Below, in pieces: positions 12,701-23,400 of a stretch of DNA of 64,000 bases (position 1 is the first letter of the stretch; each line of letters starts with the position of its first letter). The DNA is from Oryzias latipes (taxonomy: Eukaryota; Chordata; Actinopteri; Beloniformes; Adrianichthyidae), in contig NC_019875.2 in NCBI RefSeq assembly GCF_002234675.1, forward strand, positions 22,438,299 to 22,502,298, in the 5' to 3' direction. Both the position numbers and the translations under genes were made by a program. The notes below the pieces were generated by a model. That model made no database searches, was not told the DNA's origin, and saw only the letters and a list, made by a program, of their open reading frames with translations.

Positions 12701-13502
12701 ATGTCCAGACTACCGACAATCTGCTGCTTTGTCTGACCCTCTTCCACCCCTCCCCCCAATCCTTTTCATCAACTCTACGCGCTCCCCACCTTCATGTTGG
12801 CGCATAAAAACACATAAAAAATATTATTTTGAACTTTAAACCCCCCAATTTATTAACAGGGCGTACAGACAGTCAAACAACAGCAGCACACAGGTGAATA
12901 ATGTCAACAGACCCCCCCCCCCCCCCCTCTTAAAAAACAGGCACCCAAACAAAGAAACGCACATACATAATAAACACTTTCCACGCCATGATGCTCCTAC
13001 CTTGCCTCCCGACTATTTCAGCCACATGTTCAGAGCTTGGTACAGGCACACATTCGGTCATGTTGACGCTCCGTTTCCTGTTGCAGAGGACGGAGGTTTG
13101 CTCCCCGTGGAGCACGGAGTGCGATCCGGCCATGTGGTACCCGCCTGATCCGTAGTACTCCGGGGATGGAGAACAGGACGACGGCGAGTCTCTGGAGCCG
13201 CCGGGGTGGTCGAGCATTTGTAGATCCACAAAGCCGCTCCCACCCACACCATTGCAGCCCTCGGAGCCCGGACCCTGGGGTGCATCCAAAGTGTCGACGA
13301 GCCCACCGCTTCCACCGCCCCCACAATCCACCTTCTCCAGAGCCATGAGTGACAGCTGGTCCAGGGCGAAGCGGAGCACCTCTTGGTGATCCTCTTCCCG
13401 GGACTCCTGGTCTGTCTCTCGGGGCAGACCAACTCCGTTGTGCTGGCTGCTGATCACCACTTCGTGGTCCATAATCTCGGGGTGGAATAAAGGGCTCGGC
13501 AT
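9762..13502 (-). CDS. mex3d: mex3d-like: RNA-binding E3 ubiquitin ligase, two KH domains and RING
   Basis: MEX3 proteins bind mRNA 3'UTR elements through two KH domains and ubiquitinate partners through a C-terminal RING, acting in P-bodies and nucleus. Coding exons on the minus strand: 13502-13001, 11403-11162, 10979-9762. They join in frame to 653 aa with TAA at 9764-9762; human MEX3D is of similar size. KH1 starts at about residue 155 and spans the first intron (AEIVGRQG then [17 protein letters not shown]). KH2 starts at residue 249 ([20 protein letters not shown] loop). A Ser/Gly/Pro-rich linker includes the family block [14 protein letters not shown]. The RING at about 600-650 has CFVC, CGHNLFC and CPVC, with the usual CIRIFS terminus. 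The N-terminus has a Leu-rich stretch ([17 protein letters not shown]). mex3d is chosen over mex3a/b/c by the mbd3-uqcr11-tcf3 neighbourhood. Confidence 0.92.
11020..11095. repeat. TA/TATC simple repeat
   Basis: Alternating TATA and TATC(TA) units in the intron between the last two mex3d coding exons; likely polymorphic. Confidence 0.85.
11404..13000 (-). other. mex3d intron with an internal CpG-rich block
   Basis: The intron is AT-rich from 11500 to 12000, then turns abruptly CG-rich from about 12020 to 12740. It ends with a 14-base C run near 12910. The donor GTAGGAGC after 13001 and the CTTGCAG acceptor before 11403 are clear. The CG-rich block is described as a possible promoter in its own entry. 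Confidence 0.8.
12026..12371 (+). promoter_or_regulatory. possible intronic promoter with short start exon, plus strand
   Basis: Within mex3d intron 1 there are an NRF1-like TGCGCATGCC (12029-12038), TATAAAA (12144-12150), CCAAT (12271-12275) and a CRE-like TGATGTCA (12291-12298). An ATG at 12317 opens [18 protein letters not shown] and runs straight into a GTAAGC donor at 12371. The element order (TATA well upstream of CCAAT) is not that of one classical promoter. The block could be a second mex3d promoter, an antisense start, or just a CpG island. No homologue was recognised. Confidence 0.3.
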
Positions 13503-13571
13503 AGTCTCTCTGTGGATCTCACATCAGATCAGACCGATGATGCCTAAATGTTGGGAGTGAGCTCACTCTTA

Positions 13572-14540
13572 CCTAAAATGACAAATAAACAGAAATCAAA
13601 GTCTGCCTTTTTTTTGTTTAAAAAGAGGAAAAAGAAAAGAAAAGGTGGAGACAAAGGAGCAACATGCATGCCGGTGTTTATCTGAGCGCCTCGCTTTGTC
13701 TGTTGTTGTCTCTTGTCTGACAACTGAAGCCCTGATCCAGGATGATGACTGTTTTGCTCATTTCAACAAAGCTAAACAAAGATTTCCCAATACAGCGAGT
13801 ATTGCTGTTTATTGCGTTAACTCCAGCCAATACCAAACAAACATATATAGAATATTCTTACAAAAATAAATTAAATATTTAAACATAACAGTCTTCAGGA
13901 AGAAAAGCTAGCAGCTAGCTCCACTCAGTCGGCATTGAGTCACGTTGTCGACCCCTTTGTTTGGGAGCACCGCGGCTAGCTTGCTAGCTCTGCTTTGACA
14001 GTCGAACTTGCCCTTTTTAATCAAAACGACAGCGTTGTTTTTAAAATTTTAAAAAAGCCCCAAAGCCCCGTAAACTTACTTTATTTATCCTTTAAAATCT
14101 TCTCCCCGTTAAAGCTTTGGTTCTTGAAAGAAAGACGTGAAGCGGCAAGGAAGAGCAGACCAGTGCGGTGCAGCGCTACTAGCTACCGCGTTAAGCTAAC
14201 TAGCAAGCTAACTCGGGGGGGCGTTGGAGGAAAAACCGTTAAAAAGCAAAAGAGAAAAAAAGAGGACTCTGTTGTTTCTTTCTTTTTTCCTCTTTTTCCT
14301 GCCTGGGGAATCAAACCCGACTCCTATGAGCGCTGTAGAGTTTTCATCCTCCAGTTTGTCAATCAAGACCGCAGCCGCACATCCAAGACTGGGAGGGAGT
14401 TACCTTCAGTTATAAAAACAGTGATTCTCGGCTCGCTGCTGATGCCTGACCCCGCTCGGTCCGCCGCCTTTGTCTCGCCAGACGCACGCCGCTCCGTCTC
14501 CCGCACACGGCACTGACGTCACCCGCGACACAACAATGGG
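13572..14540 (-). promoter_or_regulatory. mex3d 5'UTR intron, first exon and CpG-rich promoter
   Basis: Upstream of the mex3d ATG, a TTTTAG acceptor (minus) precedes 13572 and a strong GTAAGT donor follows 14080, suggesting a 5'UTR intron at 13573-14079. Sequence from about 14100 to 14540 is CG-rich and contains a perfect palindromic CRE, TGACGTCA, at 14514-14521. Transcription probably starts in 14100-14500. The exact start cannot be read from the sequence. Confidence 0.45.
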
Positions 14541-15099
14541 TTCAAAGGCCAAATGCGGCAAACAGACAACACGAGGCACTCTTTAGCTCCACCAAATACA
14601 CCAATCTCTACATACTTCTTGTATTTCTTGGAAAAGTCTGATTTTTTTCTTCCCGTTTCTGCAGGTTTATGTGGAAAAGACTGCGGTCATGGCTGGGTGT
14701 GTTCTCATGATCATGGCCACCAATGAGATGCTTGGGGAGGTCCGCCAAGACCTCAGTGATGCTCCAACACCCATCATACATCTATATGTATTAAAAAGGC
14801 TAAAGTCTGTTCACATTTAACAAACCACTATTTCCCATTATGGTACACAATATACTTTAGGACGGTATAAGTTAAAACATCAAACCTCTGAAAACAACAT
14901 CATCTTTTAAGCACATATGGATTATTGTAAAGAATTCCTTAAATAACAGCTCCATAAATGTTATGTTTCAGCTTTAAGATGCTGTATTTACTCATTTAGA
15001 AATGTGCACACCCTCCATTCTACAGGATTCTTAGTCCCTCCCACTACAAGGGAAGCAAGGAGGATAACACAAAAGGAGAGTAAAGATAGTAGACATACA

Positions 15100-15850
15100 A
15101 TAGATTTTTTAATTAGTTCTAATCAAAGTCAAATTCTGAAGTCTATCACCAATCAGATGTGCAAAAATAGATTTTCCTGACATTTTAAGCACGTTAATGC
15201 ATAGATACACCCCCAAAGTGTCTTTTCAGTGTTATTTGTAAATGTTTCTTTCCTTCCTTCTTAGAAAGGCCTAGAGCGCTGTACTGTTCACTGGTGCCAA
15301 CCTATAACCACCAGGATCTTTCTTAGTCAAGGGCACTTCGACACATGGGCGCGCAGGGCAGGAACCAAACCTGCAATCTTCTGACCAGAGGTCGACCGCT
15401 CTTCTTCTGCATCACAGCCGCCCCCCGTCCATCTTCTGTTTTTAATAAAGCTATGGTAATAAGGCAATTTCCCTTCGGTGGGATCAATAAAGTTCTATTC
15501 TATAACACGTTTAGCTTTTATTACTTGACATGTTTTTTGAATAATAAAAGGATATTTTATAGATTTTCTGCAGATTCAATTCACCAGACAAAATAATCTG
15601 CAGGAATTCTTTAACTCCAGACCGAATAATTTCAAACACAAACAGGGACTCAAAGAGTCGAATTATGAAGATTCTCAATTCTATCACCAGTCGGATAAGA
15701 AAAAACAAGTTCCCCTGACACTTCAAGTACAATAATCCACAGCTACACACCCATTGTATTTTTTGTGTTATTTATTATTTTTCTTCTGTTTTTATTAGAG
15801 CTAAGGTAAAAATGAAATCCCCCCTTTGTGGGATCAATAAAGGAACTCAA
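15100..15850. mobile_element. two diverged tandem copies of a LINE-tail-like repeat
   Basis: Two copies align: about 15120-15500 and about 15665-15850. Shared blocks include CTATCACCA-TC-GAT, TTCC(C)CTGACA-TT-AAG, a CACACCC block, GAGCTA(A)GGTAA and the ending GTGGGATCAATAAAG. A tail of this GGGATCAATAAAG type is common to teleost non-LTR retrotransposons. The first copy is split by a SINE. Confidence 0.6.
15262..15424 (-). mobile_element. tRNA-derived SINE, minus orientation
   Basis: The reverse strand reads GAGCGGTCGACCTCTG, CAGAAGATTGCAGGTT and TGTCGAAGTG in order. This matches the SINE at 35936-36120 on the plus strand, although its A-box end is damaged. It interrupts the first copy of the flanking LINE-tail-like repeat. 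Confidence 0.65.
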
Positions 15851-15914
15851 AGTAACCTATTTTTAGCCATATTTTATGCATCAATTAAAAAAAAGAAGAG
15901 AAAAACTTCATCAA

Positions 15915-17448
15915 TCATTAAGAAGCTGCATTTATTTTTCAGTGACAGTGGTACATAGTTGGATGCACACATTTTCTGAAACAATTTAAACTTAAAAAAC
16001 AAAAAACAAGAATAAAACAATTCAGCTTATCATAAGATAGAACCACAACCACGCTGTAAGGACCCAACTGCAAACTTTTTTTCACCATCACAACAAGAGT
16101 GCCGTGCACAAATACAAAAATACTGCAGTTTGCTCTGTGTTTCAAACACCACTTACAGTGTCGGCAGAAGATACAGAAACACGTTCTGGGATAACAATTT
16201 TAAAAATATACACACTTCTCAGAACCAACGTGAACATTATAATACACAAAGACCTTCACATACATATGGTTTGCACCTTCAGCATTGAATTGAAACAGTC
16301 ATTTACTTAAAGTAACACTGCCTTGTACTAAGCACCATCCACAGCTGCCATGCATTAGTAGAGGTAAACAGAAACTTGAAGCACCCTTTCAGGATTACAC
16401 AACCACTTGAACCAAGAAAAAAAACTGTTTAGGTTATTGAAATCTGTAGAATGTCTTTGTTTTAGGACAAATTCTTTAGGTGTGTATGAAATCCTGTGTG
16501 GAGTAAAAAAAAAAAATCTGAAAAACGTTACCAGTACACATGTCCAACCTGTGAAAGAAACAGACATACGGTTAAGTTAGACTACAGGAATAAAGTAGAG
16601 TTAAAGGCCCACTCTACTATGATGAAAATTTTTCTTTTTTTAACATGTCCTTGTGGCATTTTTCTGATGACTGAGGACACATAGAAAGAAAATTCTGTAA
16701 GCTCAAAATTTCATTTCTGTGTAGTTCTTTATTCAAATCGCTGTGAATCAGGAGTGGACACAAAACAAAAGCTGTATTCATGACGTATATAGAACACTGA
16801 GCACCCACAAGCTTCCTGCACTGATCCATCTGATGCATCAACTTGTAAGTAAGTACCGGTAAGTATATTTTATTTCTATAGCACCTTCCACAGGCAGAAG
16901 TCACAAAGTGTTCACAGGTTTTTTATATATATATATATATATAAAAACATTAAAGACAAAAAGCATATACCGTCTAAAACAATCATCCCAAGACCAAATA
17001 AAAACAGTTAAAAACAGTTTTTAAAACTTGTAGATGGCTAGATTCATTTAGATTTTGGTTTTATTGGCATCTGGCTCAAAACCGTACGGTTGGATAGCTC
17101 CGATATTGCTCGCCATTTTTGTTGTCCCAGTAATGTTAGGTTGGAGGTGTGAGTGGCTGTAACCTTGTGGGAGAGAGTGTCAACAGGGAACCCTGAGTTA
17201 TGGGTGACGGGAAGAGGGTCTGGGGTTGCTCTGAGCCAAGGGTCCAGCCTCCAACTCAGGTGAATTTCTAATTAACTCCTGCCGCTCTGCAGAAACTATG
17301 TCCAAGAAAACGACACAGGGTTTTTGATTTTGGCTAAAATTTGTATACTTATAATTAAATAACCCCTGGCAACACATTTAAAATGGATCAAAAGATGATC
17401 AGAGTGGGACTTTAATCAATTCTAAAAAGGCGTTTTCGGATACCTGGA
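15915..17448 (-). other. probable 3'UTR of mbd3, containing a MITE
   Basis: Downstream of the mbd3 stop (17451-17449) there is no further coding signal. A minus-strand AATAAA occurs at 15936-15931. The TTAA-flanked MITE at 16601-17415 ends only 33 bp from the stop codon, so most of this 3'UTR would be transposon-derived. Poly(A) site use is not certain. Confidence 0.45.
16601..17415 (-). mobile_element. TTAA-flanked MITE, copy A, with nested insertion
   Basis: Inverted ends AAGGCCCACTCT and AGAGTGGGACTT, each bordered by TTAA (16601-16604, 17412-17415). Internal blocks match the copies at 19397, 23948, 40790, 43992 and 58528 (for example ATGTCCTTGTGGCATTTTTC). Bases about 16850-17045 (TTTTATTTCTATAGCACCTT, CAGAAGTCACAAAGTG, a TA repeat) are absent from the other copies and look like a separate nested repeat. 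Confidence 0.75.
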
Positions 17449-20400
17449 CTATAAGTTCTCCTTGTCCACCTGGTCAGTCTTCTCCTCCACTTTGTCCACC
17501 GATGCATCAGGAGCAGCGTACTCCACATTAGCCAGAGAATCAGCCATCAGGGCCTCCTCCAGCCGTCTCCTCACACTCTGCACCAAGTCTTCCTGTTTCC
17601 TTAGATCAAAACACGCACAACAGAGTTACAGCTAGCAAAAGGACATCTCTTAAAGATTAGCTTTCCTTTCAACATCTCGGGAGATTCATAACTGCACATC
17701 TTAACATGGTCTAAAAAGAACCATGTTAAGAAGAAAGAAAATGTTTTTGCAGCTTGATTTACAGAATATGCGAGCTCAGAAGTAATACAAACAACACCAT
17801 TTGTGCTAGCAGTTTATGGCTGATGTATCTTAGCGACAGAGATTTTTTTTTTACGTGAAACCATTTCTAAGACTATTTCTATAAAAGCTTTTTAAATGTT
17901 AGTAATGAATAAAATGTGAAGGAATACACTGGTTTTATTTTGTATCCAGCTGAAAACTGTAGAGTGAACTTTGTTTGGAAAATCTAAGCCTTTTTTTTAA
18001 CATATATTCATGCATTTAATGAATGAATACAAACATGTTGTACTACTGAACAGGACCAAAGTGTCATGTTTTAAAGTAAGCCGTGGGTGAAGGAGGTGGA
18101 AGCGAGGTCGGCAGCCTGCTTCAACCTTTAGGATCCTCTGAGAATGCAGATGCTAAGAGGACAAGGTCCACTGCTGATTTCAGCACAGAAGAACAGGAAG
18201 AGCAGTGGACGACCATAAACCAGCCTCTGTCTACTTATAATGTCATTAGGCTGCAAAGGCCTTTCAAAGGAAACACGTCAAAGGCTTTCCACGCCAAAGA
18301 AAATTCAGTTGGAGTTAAGACATAGTTATTTTTATGTCTTCACCTTTATTAATGAACATCACTATTACTATAAACAACTAATAATAAACATTTAGTAAAC
18401 ATTTTTTACATTTAGCAGTTATTCTTTAAATTTACACTCAGCTTTGTGGGACCCTTTTGGTTTGTTTATGTCTTTAATGAATATTGATTTATTGGATCAT
18501 TGTAATTTTTTATTATTTTTCTTAAAGGTTTTATTTATGAATTACATTTATGTATAATTTAATTGCATTCTATTAATTCATATCTTAAAATGAATTTATA
18601 AGTGTATTATTGGAACAAAATAAAATCAACTAATTTCACATATTCTTGATCAGAGTTTGCCTAAATTTAATTTCGCTTTGGCCTCAAGGCCTGGCGCCCA
18701 CATGCATGGACGCCACAGTTTGGCTTATATTAGCAGAGTAGTGAATGGCCCTGTGAGTGAGTGTGTGTGTGCGTGTGTGTGTGTAGACGGTTTAGCTCAC
18801 ATATTAGCTCGGGTCTTAAGAGGTTAAGACAGACTTTATATGTCCGATTTACATAAGAAATCAAATTTCAATGCAGTTGTTTCAGCGGGAAGCATCTCGA
18901 TACAGCCTGAGTATAAAAGGTTTACACAAAATTTTGAATAAATATGCATCTTTTAAAAAAAATAAAGCATAAGATTTAGTTAGAATAATGGAAAATTTAA
19001 ACAAAATAAAAATGCATGATGTACGTTGAAAGGAAATTACATAAAATGAAAACAAATCAGTACAAGTCTGCAATACAATATTTCACAGCTGAATAACTAG
19101 CTGCACTTCTTGCAGCATTTAACAGGACAAAGTTTCTATTAAAGTGTTTTTAGCCTTTGGATTATGTCAAATTTCAACCAGAATGTTTTCTAAACCAAAA
19201 TAGAAACCAAAGTTTGCCTGAAATTTGGTTAAGGGTCAATATTAGGTCAATATTCTCTGGTGATGACCCTCAGTTGTATATTTTTGGTTAATAAATAAGC
19301 AACGCATCTTTTTAATCCAACGTTGCATTTACAGGAACACTGACTCAACATCAGTGCAGTGCCAAAGCTGTAACTGCAAGAGTATAATATGAATGCATTT
19401 AAAACAGTGTTTTTAACATGTTCTTGTGGCATTTTTCTGGTGACGGGGGCATTTAGAACAAGAATTAAGCTCAAAATTGCATTTCGGAGTATCTCTTTAT
19501 TCAAATCGTTGTGAATCAGGAGCAGATAAACAAATGTTGTTTAGAAAAGATCGTATTTGTGACGTGAATAATGAGCTGAGCGGACCACTAGCTTGATCAC
19601 CCCCCCACACACACGCACAATGGGAACTCTTTTAAAATAGCCCCAAAGATGATCGCAGGGGATCTTTAATACACAGATTTAAAATTCATGTTCTTCTGAA
19701 TGTTTACATAAAAATGTTATACCTGAAAACAAAGAGCTTATTGTTTCTGAGACCTAATTCTAGCACGTATCTACTGTGTAAAAATGAAGCCCCGTTTTAG
19801 AGCATTGTCTCCCTTTTCTCTGAGGCTCCTTGTTCCTGAGAGGAGAACGTGCGACTTTGATTTCCATGTCCTACAGTTCCAGAAAAAACATGGCAGCTAC
19901 GCTTTAATTAAAGGATTTATTTCAGAGAAACACTTGGAATCTGCTAAAATTCCAAATGTAGGTCAAATAAATTGTTTTTTTTATTTGCTTATGTCATGTC
20001 TTGAGATGCCTAAAATCAATGAACAGACTTTTCCTGCTGAGTAATGTTCACAGTGTTGTCTGACAGTGGGCCAAGAAACCCACTTTTAGGTGTGAATGAG
20101 AATGAATCCTACCTGATGTCGTCATCGGTCACTACAAAGGCTTTGCAGAGGGGCTGCGCCGTGTTCAGCCACACGCCGGGGTTTTTCTCCACAGCAGCGG
20201 TCAGCTGCCCGGTGATGGGCACGGGGCTGGTGTGCAGGGAGCTGGCGATGGCAGAGAGCAACGTTCTGTCTGAGCAAACGGGTCCAACACCTAGGAAAAC
20301 ACGGCGCTGTGGGTTAGTGGACGGCCGCGTTAAAGGACGCACAAAGAGTGTGCTGCTCTTACCCTGGAGGCCTTTGGGAAGATCCATAGATTTCACCGGC

Positions 20401-23400
20401 TCCTCTGCTACATCGAAAGCATTCAAGCCGCTCAGCTTCCTTTCCCAGAACAACTAATGATGAACATTAAACAGAAGACGAGCGTGTCTGTTCATGCACT
20501 TGAACTGGGGCATGTCACCAGCACATGCTAATAATAGCACACCAACCAGCCTGACCACAACTTAGCAGAAAATTATCCACAAGCGACATTCTTTAGTGGT
20601 AAAGAAAAAAACACTTATTAGAGGGAGGGAGCAGGAGGTTTTCCTTCAGCCTCTGACTTACCTGTTTGGGTTGATCCACAGCCTTCTGAGGGTCTGTCTT
20701 CACCTTGTTGTTGGGGTGGTTTGTCACTTTGGTCACCGGCTGTTTAAAGATGGAAGCGGTTTGTCGGACGGGTAGCGTTGTGTTCAAATCAGGCTTGATC
20801 TGGAAGAGAAGCCGCCGTCAGACTAAACGATAACAAGTCCTCAAGATGAAACTGAAGCTTCATGCGGGCATTTGCACTGTTGACTCCTTGTTTTACTGCA
20901 GGTTTGTCAGCACAGACTTGGATTGAGTAAACATCTCCCTCTAAACTCAAAAATAGAATAAACTCCTGATGTTAATCTGAAGCAACGGTCACACTGGGCA
21001 TGCGTGGTGTGTTCAAGAACACGCTGAGCGCTGGTTTTTCAGCAGGATTTCAGCATATGGCCTGTGTCCAAATTCAAGGGCTGTGTTCGTCCTGGGCTGC
21101 ATTTGTAGGCTGCTTACATCACAGCGCCGTGACAAGTGCTGTCCAAATTCAAATACGGCCTTCTTTTCCCAGATTTCAAGGATTGGTCTGGTGTATCCTT
21201 CTATGCTGTTTATATCCCAAGATGCATTGCGGCAGAACCTGGAGATTTTCTGACAACCATGGTCGACTGTGAAGCGGGAACCGGAGTTGGAGATAATTAC
21301 ACCTCCAAGATTAAAAGTTGGATCAAATAAGCCAGGAAACTTTTGAGCTCCATGCGTGCTTCACTAATTCTCTCTGTTCGGGACTCACGGTTGCTAGGCG
21401 ACAGGACATTCGCCGATGTAACGGCTGGATTATCTAAAGGCTAGACTTGTCCAAATTCACAGCCGTTAACATCCGGCCTGCCCGCTCGACGAAGGACCTG
21501 GCCAACGTCACCCGGGAAGCCCGCGGCCACTGAGGGACGCAGGCCTCGAATTCGGACACGCCCATGGTGTTCACACAGGTCTGTCGCTACCCGATACTAG
21601 TGCATGTACCTACAGTTGGAAGAGGCTTGGTGTGAAAATGTCAAAGTGGAGCAAATCTCACTCCAGACTTTTTGTTCCGATATATGAAAGACTAGGTGTC
21701 ATTAGATTCTGGCCGGGCACAAACCGTGATCATTAAATTCTCCTAAATGACAGATTTTAAAACATTTAGCCCTTCTGTGAATGAAAAGGGACGCTACTCA
21801 TACATCACAACCAAATCCAAGTCCCTGATAGGTCAAAGTTCAACTGGTTAAACATATAGGGCGAATTCAAAGGCCACATGTTTTGAACTGGAGCCCGCAA
21901 ACAGACATAAAACTTGTGTAGCGAAGCCCCAAACATGCATATGCGCGTGTTTACATCGAATTGTCCTTGGAAGCGGTCGCTCAAATGTGCATTTCAGAGT
22001 CTAGTGTGAACATAGCATTAAGTTAAACCGGTAACTTTAGCTGTAACTGCGTAGATTTTAAACTCACAGCAAAATATCACATTTACCACAATTAATGGAT
22101 TATGTTGTTCAGACATGGGAGCGCTCCGTTTCAGAGCTGTGGCCGTTATAGGAAATGATCATAATTCAAGGATGGGCTAACACGTCAGAAAATGTCATGG
22201 GAAAGTGCCCAGAACAACACGGAACTGGATTAAATGATTCAGTGCCGTTTTGCTCTGGAATCAGCAGAGCTATGATGAACAGTTTTCTTAAAGACTGCCA
22301 GCATTAGAGACGTTTTGGTCCCTCGTTTCTCGCAGGAGTAACGTTAAGTATTACCTGTAATAAGTGGAATCTGCAAAGAAGTCAACTTTTTTAATCAATA
22401 ACTGCAGATGTTCTAAAGCCGCACAACTTCTCACTACACACTTAAGACACTTTTTCAGACAGACATGAACATTAACACACTTTTCTCTCTTAAAGTCTCA
22501 AAGTTCAAACCTTCATAGAAAAATAAGTTCATTATTATAAGACCCTGGACTTATTCTATAATACTGGACTTTTTTCTGAAAAAATAAGTAGAATGAATGA
22601 ATAAATAAATAAATAAATAAATAGAATGATACTGGACTAAAAAATTAGTGCACAAATAAACTCATAAATAAGGGTTTACTATACGAATTTTGGGGTATTG
22701 ATTAGGATTTTATCTTTTCACTCAACAGCAGTTCCAGGGTGATTCATCCATCACTGCAGAGCAGAGAGGCTTCAAATACTGTGGCTACTGTTCAGGTCTC
22801 ATGACATTTAATGACTCTTTGCCAGAAGGCATGTGAGGACGTTCTAACGGCCTAAAAGGAGGTTGCACACTCTAATGACGAGACTGCTCATCTCTGACTT
22901 AATCTCTACTAAGCTTGCTCAGTCCACAAAGTTTATAAAAAGGGACTAAGTAAACAAATGTCTTTTGTGTAGAAATATTGTTAATGATGAAAAAAAGTAG
23001 GGTTTAGTCTTTTTTCTAACAGACTTCCCTGATGAGATGAGTTGAACAGTTATTACAGATGTGAGAGCAGGCAGATGTTCAGCCAATTGAGTCTAAATGT
23101 GAATTTGTCCAACCATAACCCAGACTAACATCTGCACACTAAATGTTCGTTCTAGAAGGAATCCGTTTTACTGTCAAGTGATGACACACCAGACTTACAA
23201 AACAAGTGAGCTCAAAAATAAAACATGTAATTATCGTCAAATTTTCAAACATTTTTATCAGGACACGTTAATCCTCAAGCTTCAAACCACTGTCTTCTAT
23301 TGTTTGCTCTCTTATTCCAGAATAAATTGTGTCTTAAAAATTTGCTGCATCTTTTTTGAAGCCGTTACTCTGAGTTCTTCAAAACACACAAGTTTTTGCA

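Larger units (their letters stand above)
14541..15900. other. mex3d-mbd3 intergenic region, repeat-rich
   Basis: From 15100 to 15850 the region is made of repeats described separately. The stretch 14665-14820 is an open 52-codon segment after a good CAG acceptor on the plus strand. It is noted only because its phase fits the candidate donor at 12371. No recognised gene. Confidence 0.6.

Noticed and set aside
13995-14516. 173-codon plus-strand frame
   Set aside because: Antisense to the mex3d 5'UTR/promoter; composition is basic and repetitive with no domain, typical of a CpG-rich chance frame.
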